Shown here piece by piece: positions 21,571-34,800 of a DNA stretch of 64,000 nt. Position 1 is the first letter of the stretch, and each line of letters starts with the position of its first letter. Origin of the DNA: Strix aluco (lineage: Eukaryota; Chordata; Aves; Strigiformes; Strigidae); NCBI RefSeq assembly GCF_031877795.1, contig NC_133933.1, positions 22,720,029-22,784,028 of the forward strand, read 5' to 3'. The position numbers and the translations under genes were made by a program. The notes beneath the pieces were generated by a model. That model was not told the origin of the DNA. It did no database searches and was given only the letters and a program-made list of their open reading frames with translations.

Positions 21571-24500
21571 TGATTTTATTTGTTTTACAGAAATTGGAGC
21601 AAAGTTTGAAACAAGCAAACTGAAAGAGTAGGTAATGATTTTCTTCCAGCCCTGATGCACGGCACAGTACACAGGAACATGGCTCACCCACCCAGCTGCT
21701 TCATGCATGTGTGCTTCATGCAAGCACGCACTCACACGCAATGTGCCTTCTGCCCTGTGTCTGTACGGTGCCTGGCTTGAAACCTGCCAAGGTGCTTGGT
21801 CCCTTAGGAGTTACTCTAACACAGATAACAGTTTTGCTCGGTGTGTGTGTGCCAGCCGCTTGCTGGCAGCCTGAGTGGCACATGGAAACCAACCGCTCAT
21901 CCAGACTTTCCAGACAGAATTGAGGTGATTGCACAAGTCATGGCATGGCTGGTCCCTGCTGATGGTGAGCCCTCAGCAAGGGGCAGCAGACCTGGGGACG
22001 TCTGTCTGGTGTCCTGGTGCATCTGGGTGGCGCACGCTAGAGGTACGGCCACCTCTGCAAGAGGATGCTGCTCTGGTGGGTCCTGGACTGTATCTGCCAG
22101 TGACTCAGGTGCCCAAAGGTGTCTCAGAAGGCAATAGATACCTATGCGCAGGCTCCCTTGTACCTCCTTGGCCATCACGTGGGCTTCCTGGGCAATCCCA
22201 GGGCAACAAGCATGTGGGCTCTGCTGTGAGCCAAGTTTCCTACAAGGCACGTGGACCAGGAGCTGGAGAGCCAGCGCCAATCTGCACTGAGAGGTGTAAA
22301 GATGCCCTTTTGCTGAGTGACCTCCTGGGATGCTGGTCCCGAGGCTGTGGACAGAGTTCAATACCAAAGGCACTGCCAGTCCCCGTAATTGGGCATGCTG
22401 ATAGTACTTTTCCTGGATTACCTTTGCACCCATGTGACTGAGCTTTCCCAACAAGGCATGCAAGCAATTAAAGAGCTGAGGCCTCATTAAAAAAAACAAC
22501 CACACAACAGGGCTTGTGACAGGTAGCTGGTGTCTCCAGCACAATTACCCGATAAGCGTAAGGCTTTGGAAAAATCCATCGTGGAAAGGGTTAGGAGCTC
22601 AGTTGCGTAATTCCTTTAATAAGTTGTTTTGTCATAAGGCATGCCATAAACAGGCAGGAGTGGGGGTGGGATGGGAAGGAGGAGGAGGATGAGGATGGAA
22701 GGCTCCTCATAGCCTCCGCAGACTGAGGAGGCTGTAGGCCACTTGCTGGGTGGTGACTAATGTCGTTATCTATTTTTTCCCTCTTGAAGTGTTAATGTTT
22801 CATCTGCAGTTTGGTCTCTTTATCCTTTTGTACAAAACATGCCCATTTGCCTTTTCCTTGGCATCCCCCATTGCCCCCCTCCCTTGAGATAGGAGGGGTA
22901 CATGGGGCAGCTCCTGGGCTCCCCGAGGGTGAGGTTATGCAGCCCCACGTCGTGGGCTGGGGGCAAGGGGATGTATCTATCTGGGAAGAAAAAGGGCAGT
23001 TTTATGAGTTTTGGACCCCAGGTTTGTATCTTCTCCAGCAGAGCTGGCAGCGTCTGCAGCAAGGATCTTAACCCCTCCTGCTTCACTGCCACCAAAATTT
23101 CCCCAGCCCACAAGCAGATGTGACAAGAGAGGACAACATTGTATTTCAGCAAGGGTTTGGGTTTTTTAAAATGTAACCTCCCATTAAAATAATGCCTGTT
23201 GGATAGACTGGCTTTCTGCTGGCCCAGGGTCCCAGGAAACACAGTGGCAGGGACCCTGTGCCTCCCCAGCTCCCAGGGCAGAGGGTGGCTGACAACTGGA
23301 GCCACTAATTGCTGTGGGAAGCTGAAAAGACAGGCAATTAGTCACTTGTGTGGTGGCCAAGCCCCATCGACCGCGTTAGGTAAGCTGGTGTCCCAGGGTG
23401 CTTGGTTGAGTCCCCCTGGTCCTGGTTTTCCACTGCGCCAGGGTTTTTTTTTAGAGCATTCATATTTTCCATCCTATGGCAGGGATGGTGCCTGCTTATT
23501 AGTGTCACCATCACCCCAAGAGGGAGAGATGCACTCAGGCATGGGGACCAGCAGGAGGGCTGGAGGCTGCGCTCGTGCTTTCCAGCAAAGTCTTAGGAGA
23601 GCAAGGGGCAGGGGTAGGGCAGCATCACCCAGCAGTGATTGCATGTGCAGGGACATGCCCGTGCATGTAGGAGCATCTCAGCCTCTTATGTTTGCACACA
23701 CGTGTATGTGCGGATGTTCAGCTAGCTCGTTGTGAGACAGGGTTATCCTCGTGGTACACAGTGCTGAGAGGGTGTGTGAGCATGTGCATGTAGGGTTACT
23801 GGGTCTTCCTCCTGCTCCCCAGGGGGTACCAGAGTAAGGCAGGCCTGGTTTCTCTTGGGGAAAAAAAGCTAACCAGCTTGCATGACATAAGAAATGACCT
23901 GAAATATAGAGCTGAGGCACAATTAAGCATAAAAACACCAATAGGAGCTTTCTGGTAACCTTGGGGCCTGGGTTATTTTATGGTGGCAGGTCAGTGCCAC
24001 GAGATGGGCAAGGGGGGGAGGGAAAGGGGCTCCTCTCCCAGCTCATGCCTACTTTCTCCCTGTTAGGAAGGCATTGCCTTTATATTTTATATCCGAACAC
24101 TTTTCTCCCAGCTGTCACTCCAAGCTCTGAGCATTTTACTCCTCTCTTTGAGGGGGTCAAACAGAGGGTTGAACCTGGTTGCAAAGGTGCAAATTCAGCC
24201 TCAGCAATGCAGATGACACTGAAGGAGCTGCAGCTTCTCCTGCTTCTGGAGGGATAATTAATCCCTGGAAGTGGCTGCTGGTTGCTGTTTTGGGGAACCA
24301 GTTTACAAGCCAGGGACTAGAGCATTAAGGACCATCTATCAGAGGTGGCTGGGAGTGCAGAAACGGAGGAAGACTTCAATTTAAATGGGCATTTGAAGCT
24401 TGGGGCTGGAGCTGCTGTGCACTTGTGAGAAGGGAATGGAGGGGGGAAGTAATTTTTAAATAAGCACCATCCCACCTCTGCCTCGTGCCAGCTGCCCCGC

Positions 24501-25006
24501 ACCCCTCGGTAACAGTCTCCTTACCACGATGCAGAAGGGAAAAAAAAAGAATAAAAAGAGAACAGGGAAATTCTTGAGATTCTTTCCAATGGAAAAAATG
24601 TCTCCACTTATCACTCAGTGTCAACAGCGGCAGACACCTGTGTTTAAACACCCAACAATGAGTGGCAAGCCAAAAGGTAACCTAAAGCTTCTGCTTCCAC
24701 CTCCCGGTGTGCACGCAAGTGGGACAATGGACTTGGACACCTCTCCATCATCCCGATGGGGCTGTGGCCAGTGTCTAAAAGCCATGTGAAGGCAAGCTCA
24801 GAGGTGGCAAAGCTGGCAGCATCCCGCGGTCAGGAAATGCCTGCAGCCTGGCTGAGGTGTTATCATGCGTTCCTTAATTAGACTGTCACCTACTTATCCC
24901 TCCCTCCTCCCCATCCTCCCTCAAACTCTTGCTTCATCGCAGTAAGCTGCGGTGCTCACTGTTCTCCTGACCGGACAGCCTGCATAGGAAGCGCAGGAAG
25001 GAAGAT

Positions 25007-25050
25007 GAGGGACGTGGCATGATGTGGTGAGGGACGTGGCATGATGAGGT
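25007..25050 (+). repeat. Two-copy 22-bp tandem duplication
   Basis: GAGGGACGTGGCATGATG occurs at 25007-25024 and again at 25029-25046, a 22-bp period with near-identical linker. The perfect match suggests a recent local duplication. Confidence 0.85.
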
Positions 25051-25504
25051 GGGTAAGCACTGGGAAACCAGCTTTGTGAGTGGCAGGGTTATTTGCTCTC
25101 ATGGTGCCACAGCATGGCCCCTCATGCTGGCACACCTGAGCCACATGCTGTACATCTTCACTTGCAGGGATTGCCATGCACTTCACGTACTTGCTGCATG
25201 GGGATTTCTTGGTCAACCCATCAAAGTTCCTGCTCTTCCTACTGCCCTGTCCATCACACTTACTCTTAACCAGTACCTATGAAGCAGAGGTGAGGGCCTA
25301 AATAAACTTTCCCCAATTCCCTTCCCACCTTCTCTCAAGTTCTTGTCCATGAAATATACCAAAGTTTTGGGGAAGAGGAACACCAAACGTTACAGCAGCC
25401 TTGTGTTTTCCAGGTCCTATGCAATGTTAAGGTGTTGGTAGGAAGCCACTACCATGTGATGGTCTGGTCAGGGGAACATCTACTTCCCGTGCCTCAGTCT
25501 TCAC

Positions 25505-25650
25505 CCATTTCCTGCATGATCTTGAGCAAGCTGCTTAGCTTCTACATTCATTTCTTAATTAACGCTTAATTTCAGCTTGATTTCTACATGTGAACAATGG
25601 AAATAATAATACTGAAACCCATGTGTAGAGCATGCAGAAATACCCTGCAC
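25505..25650 (+). repeat. MIR-like SINE relic
   Basis: The order CCTGCATGATCTTGAGCAAG, then CTGCTTAGCTTC, then a TGTGAACAATGGAAATAATAATACTG segment follows the MIR core and 3' part (a clause like TGACCTTGGGCAAGT, then TCTGTAAAATGGGGATAATAATA). It is much decayed. Recognised by eye; a RepeatMasker run would settle it. Confidence 0.45.
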
Positions 25651-25683
25651 ATGAACACATAGAGATGGTCACTGATTAGTGAA

Positions 25684-25795
25684 CATAGAATCTTAGAATG
25701 GCTTGGGTTGGAAGGGACCTTTAAAGGTCATCTAGTCCAACCTCCCTGCAATGAACATGCATCACCAGACACCACTGACCACCTATCCATCATGT
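25684..25795 (-). repeat. CR1 LINE fragment (3' end)
   Basis: The + strand reads CATAGAATCTTAGAATGGC, then TTGGGTTGGAAGGGACC and a GGTCATCTAGTCCAACC segment. This is the reverse complement of the standard CR1 3' end in birds. The element is severely 5'-truncated, about 110 bp, and non-coding. Confidence 0.9.
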
Positions 25796-25883
25796 TTCTT
25801 TCATTATTTCTATTGCTGCTGCTTTTATTTTGGCTTGGTTAGTGATAATGCTACTGAGACGTTTTCAAAATAGTTTTTAAACC

Positions 25884-25898
25884 AAAAAAAAAAAAAAA
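25884..25898 (+). repeat. A15 homopolymer
   Basis: Run of 15 A. No retrogene body or target-site duplication was recognised beside it. Confidence 0.9.
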
Positions 25899-25899
25899 C

Positions 25900-28800
25900 C
25901 TCTTTGCAGACAATAGGAGTTAATTTATCATGCTAGGAAGATGCGTCTTGGTTAAGGTCCATGCATCCCACAGCATCTGAACCACCAGAATGGAAATGTT
26001 GGCTCACACCTGCCTCCAAGACCTGATTCATCCTGACTGATGCTTGTTACCTGAAGTGCTTGGATTTGGTGTGTAGTCACTCTCAGCACCTCCTACAGCA
26101 ACACAGATGTTCCAGAGGGGGATGTATAAATTTGGTGGGTTGAAAAGTTCTCTAAAAAAAGAGGTCCTTTCCTAACGCAGGTTTAACTGTTTAAAATGGG
26201 ACTTCTCCTGCCCAGTTCCACCACACAGCTGAAGGAGTTGTCCCATTTTTTTTCTGAGTTGAAAACAGTGAGAGTTTTAGCTAGCATTGCTGTATCATTT
26301 ATAGAAGTGATTTTTTTCTCACGTTGTTCAACGTTTTTCCCCAAATCAATCCACTAAGCAGCATCCGTTAAGCGCTGCATAATTCAGCATCATTTGGTGC
26401 CTGTAATGCTACAATTACTCTTCAAGGCTCATTTGCTTCAAGGTCTTCAGGCTGTAAAGTTATGGGAGTGTGGTTAGTTGATTTTCAGGAATGTCTACTC
26501 TCTGGCAAGGGCTGGAGAAGGAAGGAACCAAAAAGAAATGCATGCAAATTCAATGACATAGCAGGAACTTTAGAGGCATTTCAACACAGCGATACCCACA
26601 GGCAAAAAAATTGTAATTGTACAGGGGAAATATGGCCTTGCCAACTCCTATGATTTTATCAGGATTCTTGTAATTTCCACAGTGTCCTTAAAAGCCCAGC
26701 TGCTGGAGTCATCCCACTGTCAGGGAGTCTCAGCTTCCTTTTAAATGAAAAGGAACGTTTTCAGCCTTTTTTTTTTTCCCTCCCAGAGAAAACTTTGAGA
26801 AAGTAAAGTATGCTGAAGGTTCAGAAATGGAAGGAAAAGAGAACCCAGGTCATATTAAAAACAAGCAGAAAACCAACACAAAAATAATGATCAAACCCAT
26901 GCTCACTCAGTGGCTTTTCTGGAAAAACTCAATGCCAAAAACAATCCTATTGCCATTTTTATCTGGACACCTGATTTGCAGACACGTGCTTGGCTGTCCC
27001 AGCCTTGTGCCCTTGTGTCGCAAAGGCACAGGCTGCCTTTGGTGGCTCGAGGATGGGACAGGAGGAGATGCTGAGTTCCACCCTCGCTCTTTTTCTTTCT
27101 CCCCATTTTCACCTGTAACTAGTAGTTCTCCAGCTCTCTGGGGCATTGTCAGCCCTAAAAGTGTGTGCAGAGGTCAGGTGAGGGGATTGAAAACCAGCTG
27201 CAAAGGCATGGTTGTGCCTGCAAGGTAACTAGGCCCTTAATTATGTGAATAATCTTCCTGAGTGGGTTTGTGCAGATACACATGGTAAGTCTGCAGGGTC
27301 ATGTTTGCAAGAGGAGTGTAGGCCTCAAGCAAGGGGCAAGGGAAGGAGGAAGGCGGGTGAGCAGCAGGGCGTGGGGAGGAGAGGAGTCTGTCTTGACCAG
27401 AAGACATTACCTCCCTTTCCTAGGAGAGACATTATAAAGACCTGGGATAGGATGGGAGTGGGATGCCTGAACTGAAAGTGAAGGGACTATCTATTTTTTA
27501 AACAGTGCACCTTTTCATTCAGAAAATGATGCTGGGCTTTTTTGTTAGAGGCTGTGAGTCTTTACAGCACCTTTCAGTAGTACCATGAGTCTGTCCCCTT
27601 ATTCCTCAGAGTGGTCACTTGAGCAAGGCTGGAGATAAATATAACTAGGGATGAGAAAACTTCACATTTTTAGAAGCTTCACTGAATACTGGGTCAGCAC
27701 CCAAAGGTTTCATCACTTATTTTGAGCATGTTTGGACTTAACTGGGCCTCCTGGCTCCTGGAGGCAAAAAATAAGCTTTGTCACAGCATTTGTTCTGGTT
27801 CCAATAGGCCGTGGCAATGCAAGCACAACGCTGCTTTCCTCCAGCCCTCTGAAATAGCCCTTTGGCTAACCAAGAAGCCTCCCCATGCATGGAATCTGGT
27901 GACTTTAATCTTTTCCTGATGAGCTGTCAGCTGGCACAGAGGAGGTGCATGTACGGTGCTCTCTCCATAGCTTTGCTGTTGGTCCAAAATACAAATCCCA
28001 GACTTCCAGAATGGATTTTGCTCTTTTTGCATGTGGAAGTATGAAGTGTTGCAGTTCTGCAGGTCACTTACAGAGGTGTAGCTGTTGTGATGTGAGGAAC
28101 TGTTCAATGTGAAAACAAGGTACTGCAGTCTTAGCTCTTTTCTGCACTACCTTTGTGCCAGCGGCTCTGCAAACACCGACTGTGCAGGAAGGGCTCCTGT
28201 GCCCTTCATGCAGTGCTGAGCTGTGATCCCCTTTGCTCTTCGTATATCAGTGAAGTGTCTCTCTCTGTCTCACTGCCTGCACAATTCTGCCAAAGGTTTG
28301 GATTCATAATGCTGCCAAAATGTCTTGCTGAAATCGAAGAGTGAAAATATTTCCATTTCTGAAAGGACACACATTGTTGCTGACAAGGAGTGAACTCTTT
28401 CTTTCCATAGACAAAACCCCAAATGTCTGTTCTGGCTCTAAGTGGATATTAGCTTCAGCCGAAGGAAAACAGCATCAAATCAGGAAAGCCGAGTTTCCTG
28501 CAGAAAGTCCAGTGTTTGTCTGTCCAATAACTGAGTGCTAATTCCAGGAATAAAACAGCTGCTGCCCTTGTACACAGGCAGTTGTCTGGGAATTTAAAGA
28601 AGAAATGAAATGGGGAAAGGAAACCAAAAAAAATTAAAACATTATGTATAAAACCATGCCAAAGGTATAGAGAAGCAGAAGTTCTCATTCAATGAAGCGT
28701 TACATGATTGCTCAATAGGTCAGCAAATACTGCAGGTGAAGTTCTGGGTTCTCTGAAGTCGATTTGGAGGCTAGATCTTTCCCACAGACCAAGCTGTGCA

Positions 28801-31800
28801 TGTGTACCTCATTTTGCCTAAAATGCTTAGTCTGCTTTCATGCTGTTAATGGCAGAGACTGAGTCCTGATCCGTGGAAAAGCAGTGCCCAAGATGCAACC
28901 AGCACTAAGTCAAGGTGGTCCCGCAAATGCAAATTCAGAGAGACTTCAAAATCTAGGAGAAAGTGGTCACCAAGACGTTTCTGCTACTGACTGAGTTGAA
29001 AGAGAGAGTTTTATTTAATGTGGGAACTTGCACAACCCCAATTACTTTATCATCTTGGTGCTTCATCATCTTTATTGAGTTCATTCTTGTGCAGCCCTAG
29101 GAGATGCAGGTCTCTCCTGCCACAGGTGAAGAATATAATCAGAGAGATTTACCAACATCCCTTAGCCTGGCTGGTCTTGCCTATAAAAGGCCTTTGTCTT
29201 CAGCTGTGGCTGAGTACCGATGTAAGAACTTTTCCTGATGCACGTCTCTTCTGTCACTGCCCTTTCCTCCCATCAAGAGCAAAATGGTTTCCTCTGTATT
29301 TAGTGAGGATGCTATGCAAGACTGAAGAGCAACATCCTGAGGTAGCCCCCAAAATAGCTTTTATTCATGCTGTGCTGCTTCTTGCTGGGGGCTCCTGTAT
29401 GCACAGGAGTAGATCCCAGCTCCCCTTTGCTGCGTCTGCTTTACCCTCCTGTCCTCTATTCTCTCCTCCACAAATTCCCTCCGTGAGACTCCTGTTTTCT
29501 TCTTTCTCCTGACCTCCACTTTGCTGTGCATCCCCACTGATGTTCATGACCTGGGTAGGGGTAGGCTGAAGGGGTCTGCTGTCCCCTTGCAGGAGGCTCC
29601 TCTCCTTGCCTGTGCAGAAGGCACTGGATCTCTTTGTGGCATGACATTGAGGACTTTGGGGTACATTTGTATCTTCTAGACTGCCAGAGGAAAAAACCCT
29701 TTTCCTGTCCTTTTTGCCTTTTCTGCTGTCAGAAGATGCCTGGGGAGGGAGAAACTGTGCTCCCAGCTGTCTGAGTGCCCCTCTCTGCATTGCTCCCATG
29801 GCAGGAGGTGGGAAATCACGGACTTCACCGTTCGTTTTGCTTTGTCTCCCTGCAAGGTGCCACTGCTGGCAGGGAGCCGTGGCTGGGGCAGCCTGCTGGG
29901 ATGCTTTGCTCTTTCTTCCTCTCTCCCGGCAGCCTCCTGACTGCATGGGAACAATGGGATGACGTGACCAGAGCCCTGCAAATACTAATTCCCCTTTGAG
30001 GCTGTCGCACCAAACAGGAAGCACAAACAGCCCCAGAATAGAAATTCAGTCCTTGCTCTGCTCCTCAGCAGAGGCTGCTCCCAAATAATGCTGCCTGCCA
30101 GACCTCTCCTCATGTGGCTGAGCCGCTCTGCCCACCCTGTTCCCCAGGCCTGGTGCTTTGATGAGACCAGGCTCATGAGGAGGTCGTGTCCTACCTGGGA
30201 CTGGCAGGCAGAGGGTTTTTGGGATGTGCCTTGCCCTGGCAGAGCTGGGGCTGACAAGTGATATTTCCTACTAGGATGGAGACACATTGGGAGGGTGGCA
30301 GGAGCCTTGGGAAGCTGAACCAGGAGGTGACACTGGTTTTAAGGATAGATCATGGAGGGAAGGCTGTGCTGTGTCTGCTTGTGTTACCCCTGCTCTGAGG
30401 TGGGCGGCTTGTTGCCAGAATTAAAAGCATCACATTGACCTGCCAATAACCTACCCTCTCAAAACTCATTTTCCCTTTTGCACTGAACATTGGGGCGTTA
30501 GCACATGGATTTGCAATTGCTGCTGGGGTGTTGTTCCCTATGTAACACATTTACTGGGACATCTGTTGAAATCAATAGACCATTAGGAAGTACCCTGTAA
30601 GGAGTGAAGTGCTGATCCAAGTGAAGATGCACCCTGGGTGGAGGGTTTGGATGTGTCAACTGGATTGCAGGACCTTTGCTAAGGCAAAACTTTCATGCCT
30701 GCTCCCTTTAAACTGCACTGAGCATTCAGAGCAATCCCTTTGTTTCCTTTGCTTGTCCTTCATATTTGGTGTATTTGCAGTTCCTGCGAGTGGGCACACT
30801 GCATTTAAATGAGGCTTCAGTCATCATGACCTGCTGCTCTTTATCCTGCAGTCCAGCAGTGACGTGACAGTGCTGGATTTTGGATGTCAGAACATTAATT
30901 GGTGCTGAGCATGTGCTTGTCAGTAGTGCAGAGACAACACTGTGCAGGTCAGTGGTGCTGAGCCGGTGCAGAATGGTGGTGGTGAAACATGGTATTGCAT
31001 GTTGTCTTGAGGACAGTTGCAGCCTTTTCAGGAAAATCCTTTTGTCCCTCAAGCTTTGACCAGCTGTAAAATGAGGATAGTGGGTCTGTCTATTAGACTG
31101 AGCTGTTTGGAGCGGGTACCATCCTCTAGTCTTTGTGCAGTAACGAAATCCCTTATGCTGGAAGCGAGATATTACCTGCAGCACTGGCCTCTGGTACAAA
31201 GCCACGTTGTAGCCAGAGCTAAATCTTTGGGGTTGACTTCAGTAGAAAGTGCTTGGGCTGGGAAGGGGCTCACAAGAGATACTCACAAGAGCAGTTACGA
31301 GAAAGGTGTCCCAGTGCGTGAGCATGAGTTCCCCCTCTAGGGGAAGAGGGATGTGATGATGCTTTCCTGGGGGGACATAGGTTGGCTTCCTACCTCAAGG
31401 ACCCATCAGACCACAAAGTTTCCCTGAAGACTGATGCACAGCTGGGCTCTGCGCATACAGATGGGCTATGGAGTTGTAGGCATGTCCTCTCTTGCCAACC
31501 TGTCTACCTGACAGCATGGCAGGTCTTGCCTCTACCCATCCTGAGTCTCTCCATCAGTGTCTATATTGTTTTAGGCTTTGCCAGGTTAGGAGAAGAGTTC
31601 AGAGGGCTGGGGACAGACAAAAGTTTTCCTCCCTTTGTGCCATTGACATGTTTTAGCACAGTTTTATCTATTTCCTAGAGTTAGCCCTGAGCAGCTAAAT
31701 GGAAGTAAACATGGAGAAATCGACGTGGAGGAAGAATACGAAGTTGGTAATCCCCAGCTTTTGGAGCTTCTTGGATGGTTTCTGGCAGCCCTTTAAAGAC

Positions 31801-34800
31801 CCATTTTTAGGGACTTTCTCTGAAAACAGGGACATCCTGACCTGTGTTAGTTACAGAGGACACAGCTTTGCTTCACTTCCCTGACTGTCTTCTGTGCTTC
31901 TGCCTCATTTCCATTGCTGTTCTTTGCCCATGGCCTTGCGACCTCCTGACTGCTCTCCAAAAAGTGCAGTAATGATGGTAACATACTTCTTTCAGCTGAA
32001 GAGCATGCTGGTGCATATTGATAAAAACACCCATAAGATACTAGTGTACTGCTGGTAGGGGGAGGATTTTCTGCTGTGGCACTCGGGATCTGCCAGGCTT
32101 CCCTTGCATATGTAGGTAGTCAGGAGGGTCACCAAGGTTGCAAAGTTTCAAGATTAGAGCAAGGCTTCTTTATATTTTCAATAACCATCTCTAATAATTG
32201 TTTTAACTAGGGGACAAGAGATTGAGCTTGTTACTTGTGTGAGACTAAAGGTGTATCTAGTTTTCAGCCAGCGGTTTGCAGGATAGCAGCCCTCTGTGAG
32301 TTAGGCTGTGGTAAAAGAACATATCACGGCATCCTCTTATGTCTGTTCCTGAGATTTCCCAAGTTACAACAGCCCTTATTTTCAGCTTCTTTCCCACAGT
32401 GCTACTGATAATGCATGTTTCCAGCTTCCATTATGCACGAGATTAAACATGACATCTCCTGAAATGCTGACTGTCTTCTTTCCTGCGCCCTCAAGGTGAT
32501 GGACTAGGAGCAGGTCTGCTGAGGAGGAAAGAAAAACCACTTGAAGATGGGGAAATGTGTTTTTACACTCTGATTCCAAGCTGAGATTGGAGGAGAAAAA
32601 GAGCAGGAACCGAGTTCTGTGTAGCATGGTGATCTGTCAAGAGCAGTGGCAGCTGGGAACTGCATGGCTCAGGAGGCTGGGTAATGGGCTATGAAAGTCC
32701 TTCACCTTTGGGTTCACAGCATTCATCCAGGCACTGGCCAGCAGTGAGGGAATGTTGTTGCTCTGCTCCATGGTTTCTGTGAAAATAAAAGGACTCACTG
32801 CTGCTCTGACAAGCCCTATTCCTGCTGCGGCTCCTAGCAAGTGTGCAGGGAACCAAGAGTTGGTTTTGGCAAGACCATTGTTACCCCGTTGCAAATTACC
32901 AGATGATACTGGTACACACTTGTGACTTGGGCACGCAAATGTTTTCTCATCTGTTTAGTGCCAGATGAGGAAAAGTGTGTGCTCAAATCAAAAGAACTGA
33001 AGAGATGTGCTGGATATCAAAACGCAGTAACTGGATGGGCTGGCAGGATGTGAATGGGAGTGCATTCACATGGGCAGATTAAATTGCCATTGGTAGCTGG
33101 GAGTCTGGAGGATCATCCAAGATTACAGTCAATTCCCTGACAGTCCCTTCCTGGGAAAAGGATGACTTCATGTGTTGATGGAAACCACTATACACTTGTT
33201 ATCAGTACCTTATCAAAATGTTGCTGTGTCAGATCCTGGAGAAATTTGCACTGAAGATAGAGAACTTTCTAGCTGAAGGACCAGCTGCCTTGAAGTTCAG
33301 AAAGGGAGCAGTGTAAAAAACATTTGCTATTCAGGAGAGCGCTGGGGAGTGCTGGGAAGGTGGCATATGCTTTTGGTGACTTTGCAGGCATCAACAGTGA
33401 CAAGATGTAAACCTCCTTGGATAAGGTTGCAGTCGGCTGGAGGTGGCAAAAATGCTAAAAGATTGGTGCAAAGTGTGACTGCCTCAGCGGCTGTGGGCCA
33501 GGAGTGAAATAATTGGCTTGACCTTGGAATAGGTGTCAGACAGGCTTGTGCTCGAACACCAGCTTGTTTCAAGAGACATTGGAGAAAAAAAATGTTCAAA
33601 AGAACCGCTGATAGAAAATCTACAGGAGGGTGCTCTGTAGCCCTCAGAAGGTGGGAGAGTAGTTAACTGTATGCTTCACTGCTGAGACTGGCCTAAACAG
33701 ACCTTTGCAGGAAGACTGATGAAAATTCTTAGGAAAGAGGTTCAGGAAGAAGGCGCATTAGGTCTAAAGAGCTAATGTGGAAAGGCAGATAGTGGTAATG
33801 CCCAGCTTGGCAAATATATTCCTATGTAGATCTTAAGAGACTGCAGTGCTTTACTCTTCCTATGTATTTTGGGCACCCTGGCAATGCAGTGACAAAGAAC
33901 TTTAAGCATTGCCTCAAAAACCTGGTGTCAAGCTGGGCATGTGACTCTGCTCTATCTAAACTTGCCTCCTTTTAGAATAAGTCACCATGCTACAATGTAG
34001 TGTAAAATTAAACTGGTGGTGCCTTGTACTGTGTGTGAGACAGGCATGGAGGAAACCCGGCATTCAGAAGCTCTCTGAACTGGGAAGAAAAGAGATGGCA
34101 AAGCACCAAGACCCTGCAAAACAAGGCTGCAGCCTGGATTTACAGCACCATCAGTGGTGATGGACGCCAGGGTGTGTGGGTTAAGGCAGTGAAAGGTTGC
34201 AGCCAGAGTGAGCTGATGTGGCTGAGCAGGGCACCCTGGCAAAGCTGTGACCTGGCTGAGGAGCCTGGAAGCACACAGAGGTGGCGAAGGCTGGAGGGAG
34301 ATGGCTGACCACTGGCTTCTCTTTGCTGGTGGTGGTGCTGATACCCAGCTGTGCTGCACAGCACAAGGCAGGAGGGAAGGGATGGGATGCCCAACCTGTT
34401 GTGTGGGTGCAGGCGGCAGTCCCATCTCTGATGTGGGGGTTGGGGGAGCTGCTATGAGCTGATGTCATGGACTGAAATCCTTCTGTTGGGGATCAGAGGA
34501 GGGGCTGGAGCTATTTTGTTTACCTTAACATCTTGTGCCAGCTCCCTGGAACTCCTTGGGGCTTTCTGAGCCTATGCATCGCATTATTGCAGTGACCTTT
34601 CTCAGATTGCTTTGAGCTCAGTATCAGCAAGTCTACCCCTGTCTATATTGAAAATAGGATTACTTTCTACTTTCTACCTCAAGAGGCAAATTGGAGTCCA
34701 CAGAGCAGGATTTAAGCCGTTAAGGCATTCTTATTAATTAGGCTCCTTCCCAGCAAACTCCCTGGAAGTAAAAAGGCAGAGAGGTAAGGTGCAAAGCCCC

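Larger units (their letters stand above)
13291..25480. other. Intergenic sequence, no gene recognised
   Basis: Unique-looking DNA downstream of LBH. I checked the longer open frames (for example 13706-14077 minus, 21897-22544 minus and 23199-23735 plus) and see no known domain, no paired splice sites giving a sensible product, and no promoter context. Besides the low-complexity and duplicated stretches listed separately, nothing is evident. Confidence 0.6.

Noticed and set aside
21897-22544. 215-codon minus-strand open frame
   Set aside because: No domain, transmembrane pattern or family resemblance recognised, no matching promoter or splice context, and a similar-sized frame is open on the other strand. 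Best read as chance.
29365-30024. 219-codon minus-strand open frame
   Set aside because: Low-complexity polar composition without any recognisable motif, and overlapping frames open on both strands. RNA-seq or cross-species frame conservation would be needed to revive it.
33049-33070. Inverted repeat TGTGAATG...CATTCACA
   Set aside because: An 8-bp stem of this kind is expected by chance in 64 kb; no RNA gene or transposon end is associated.
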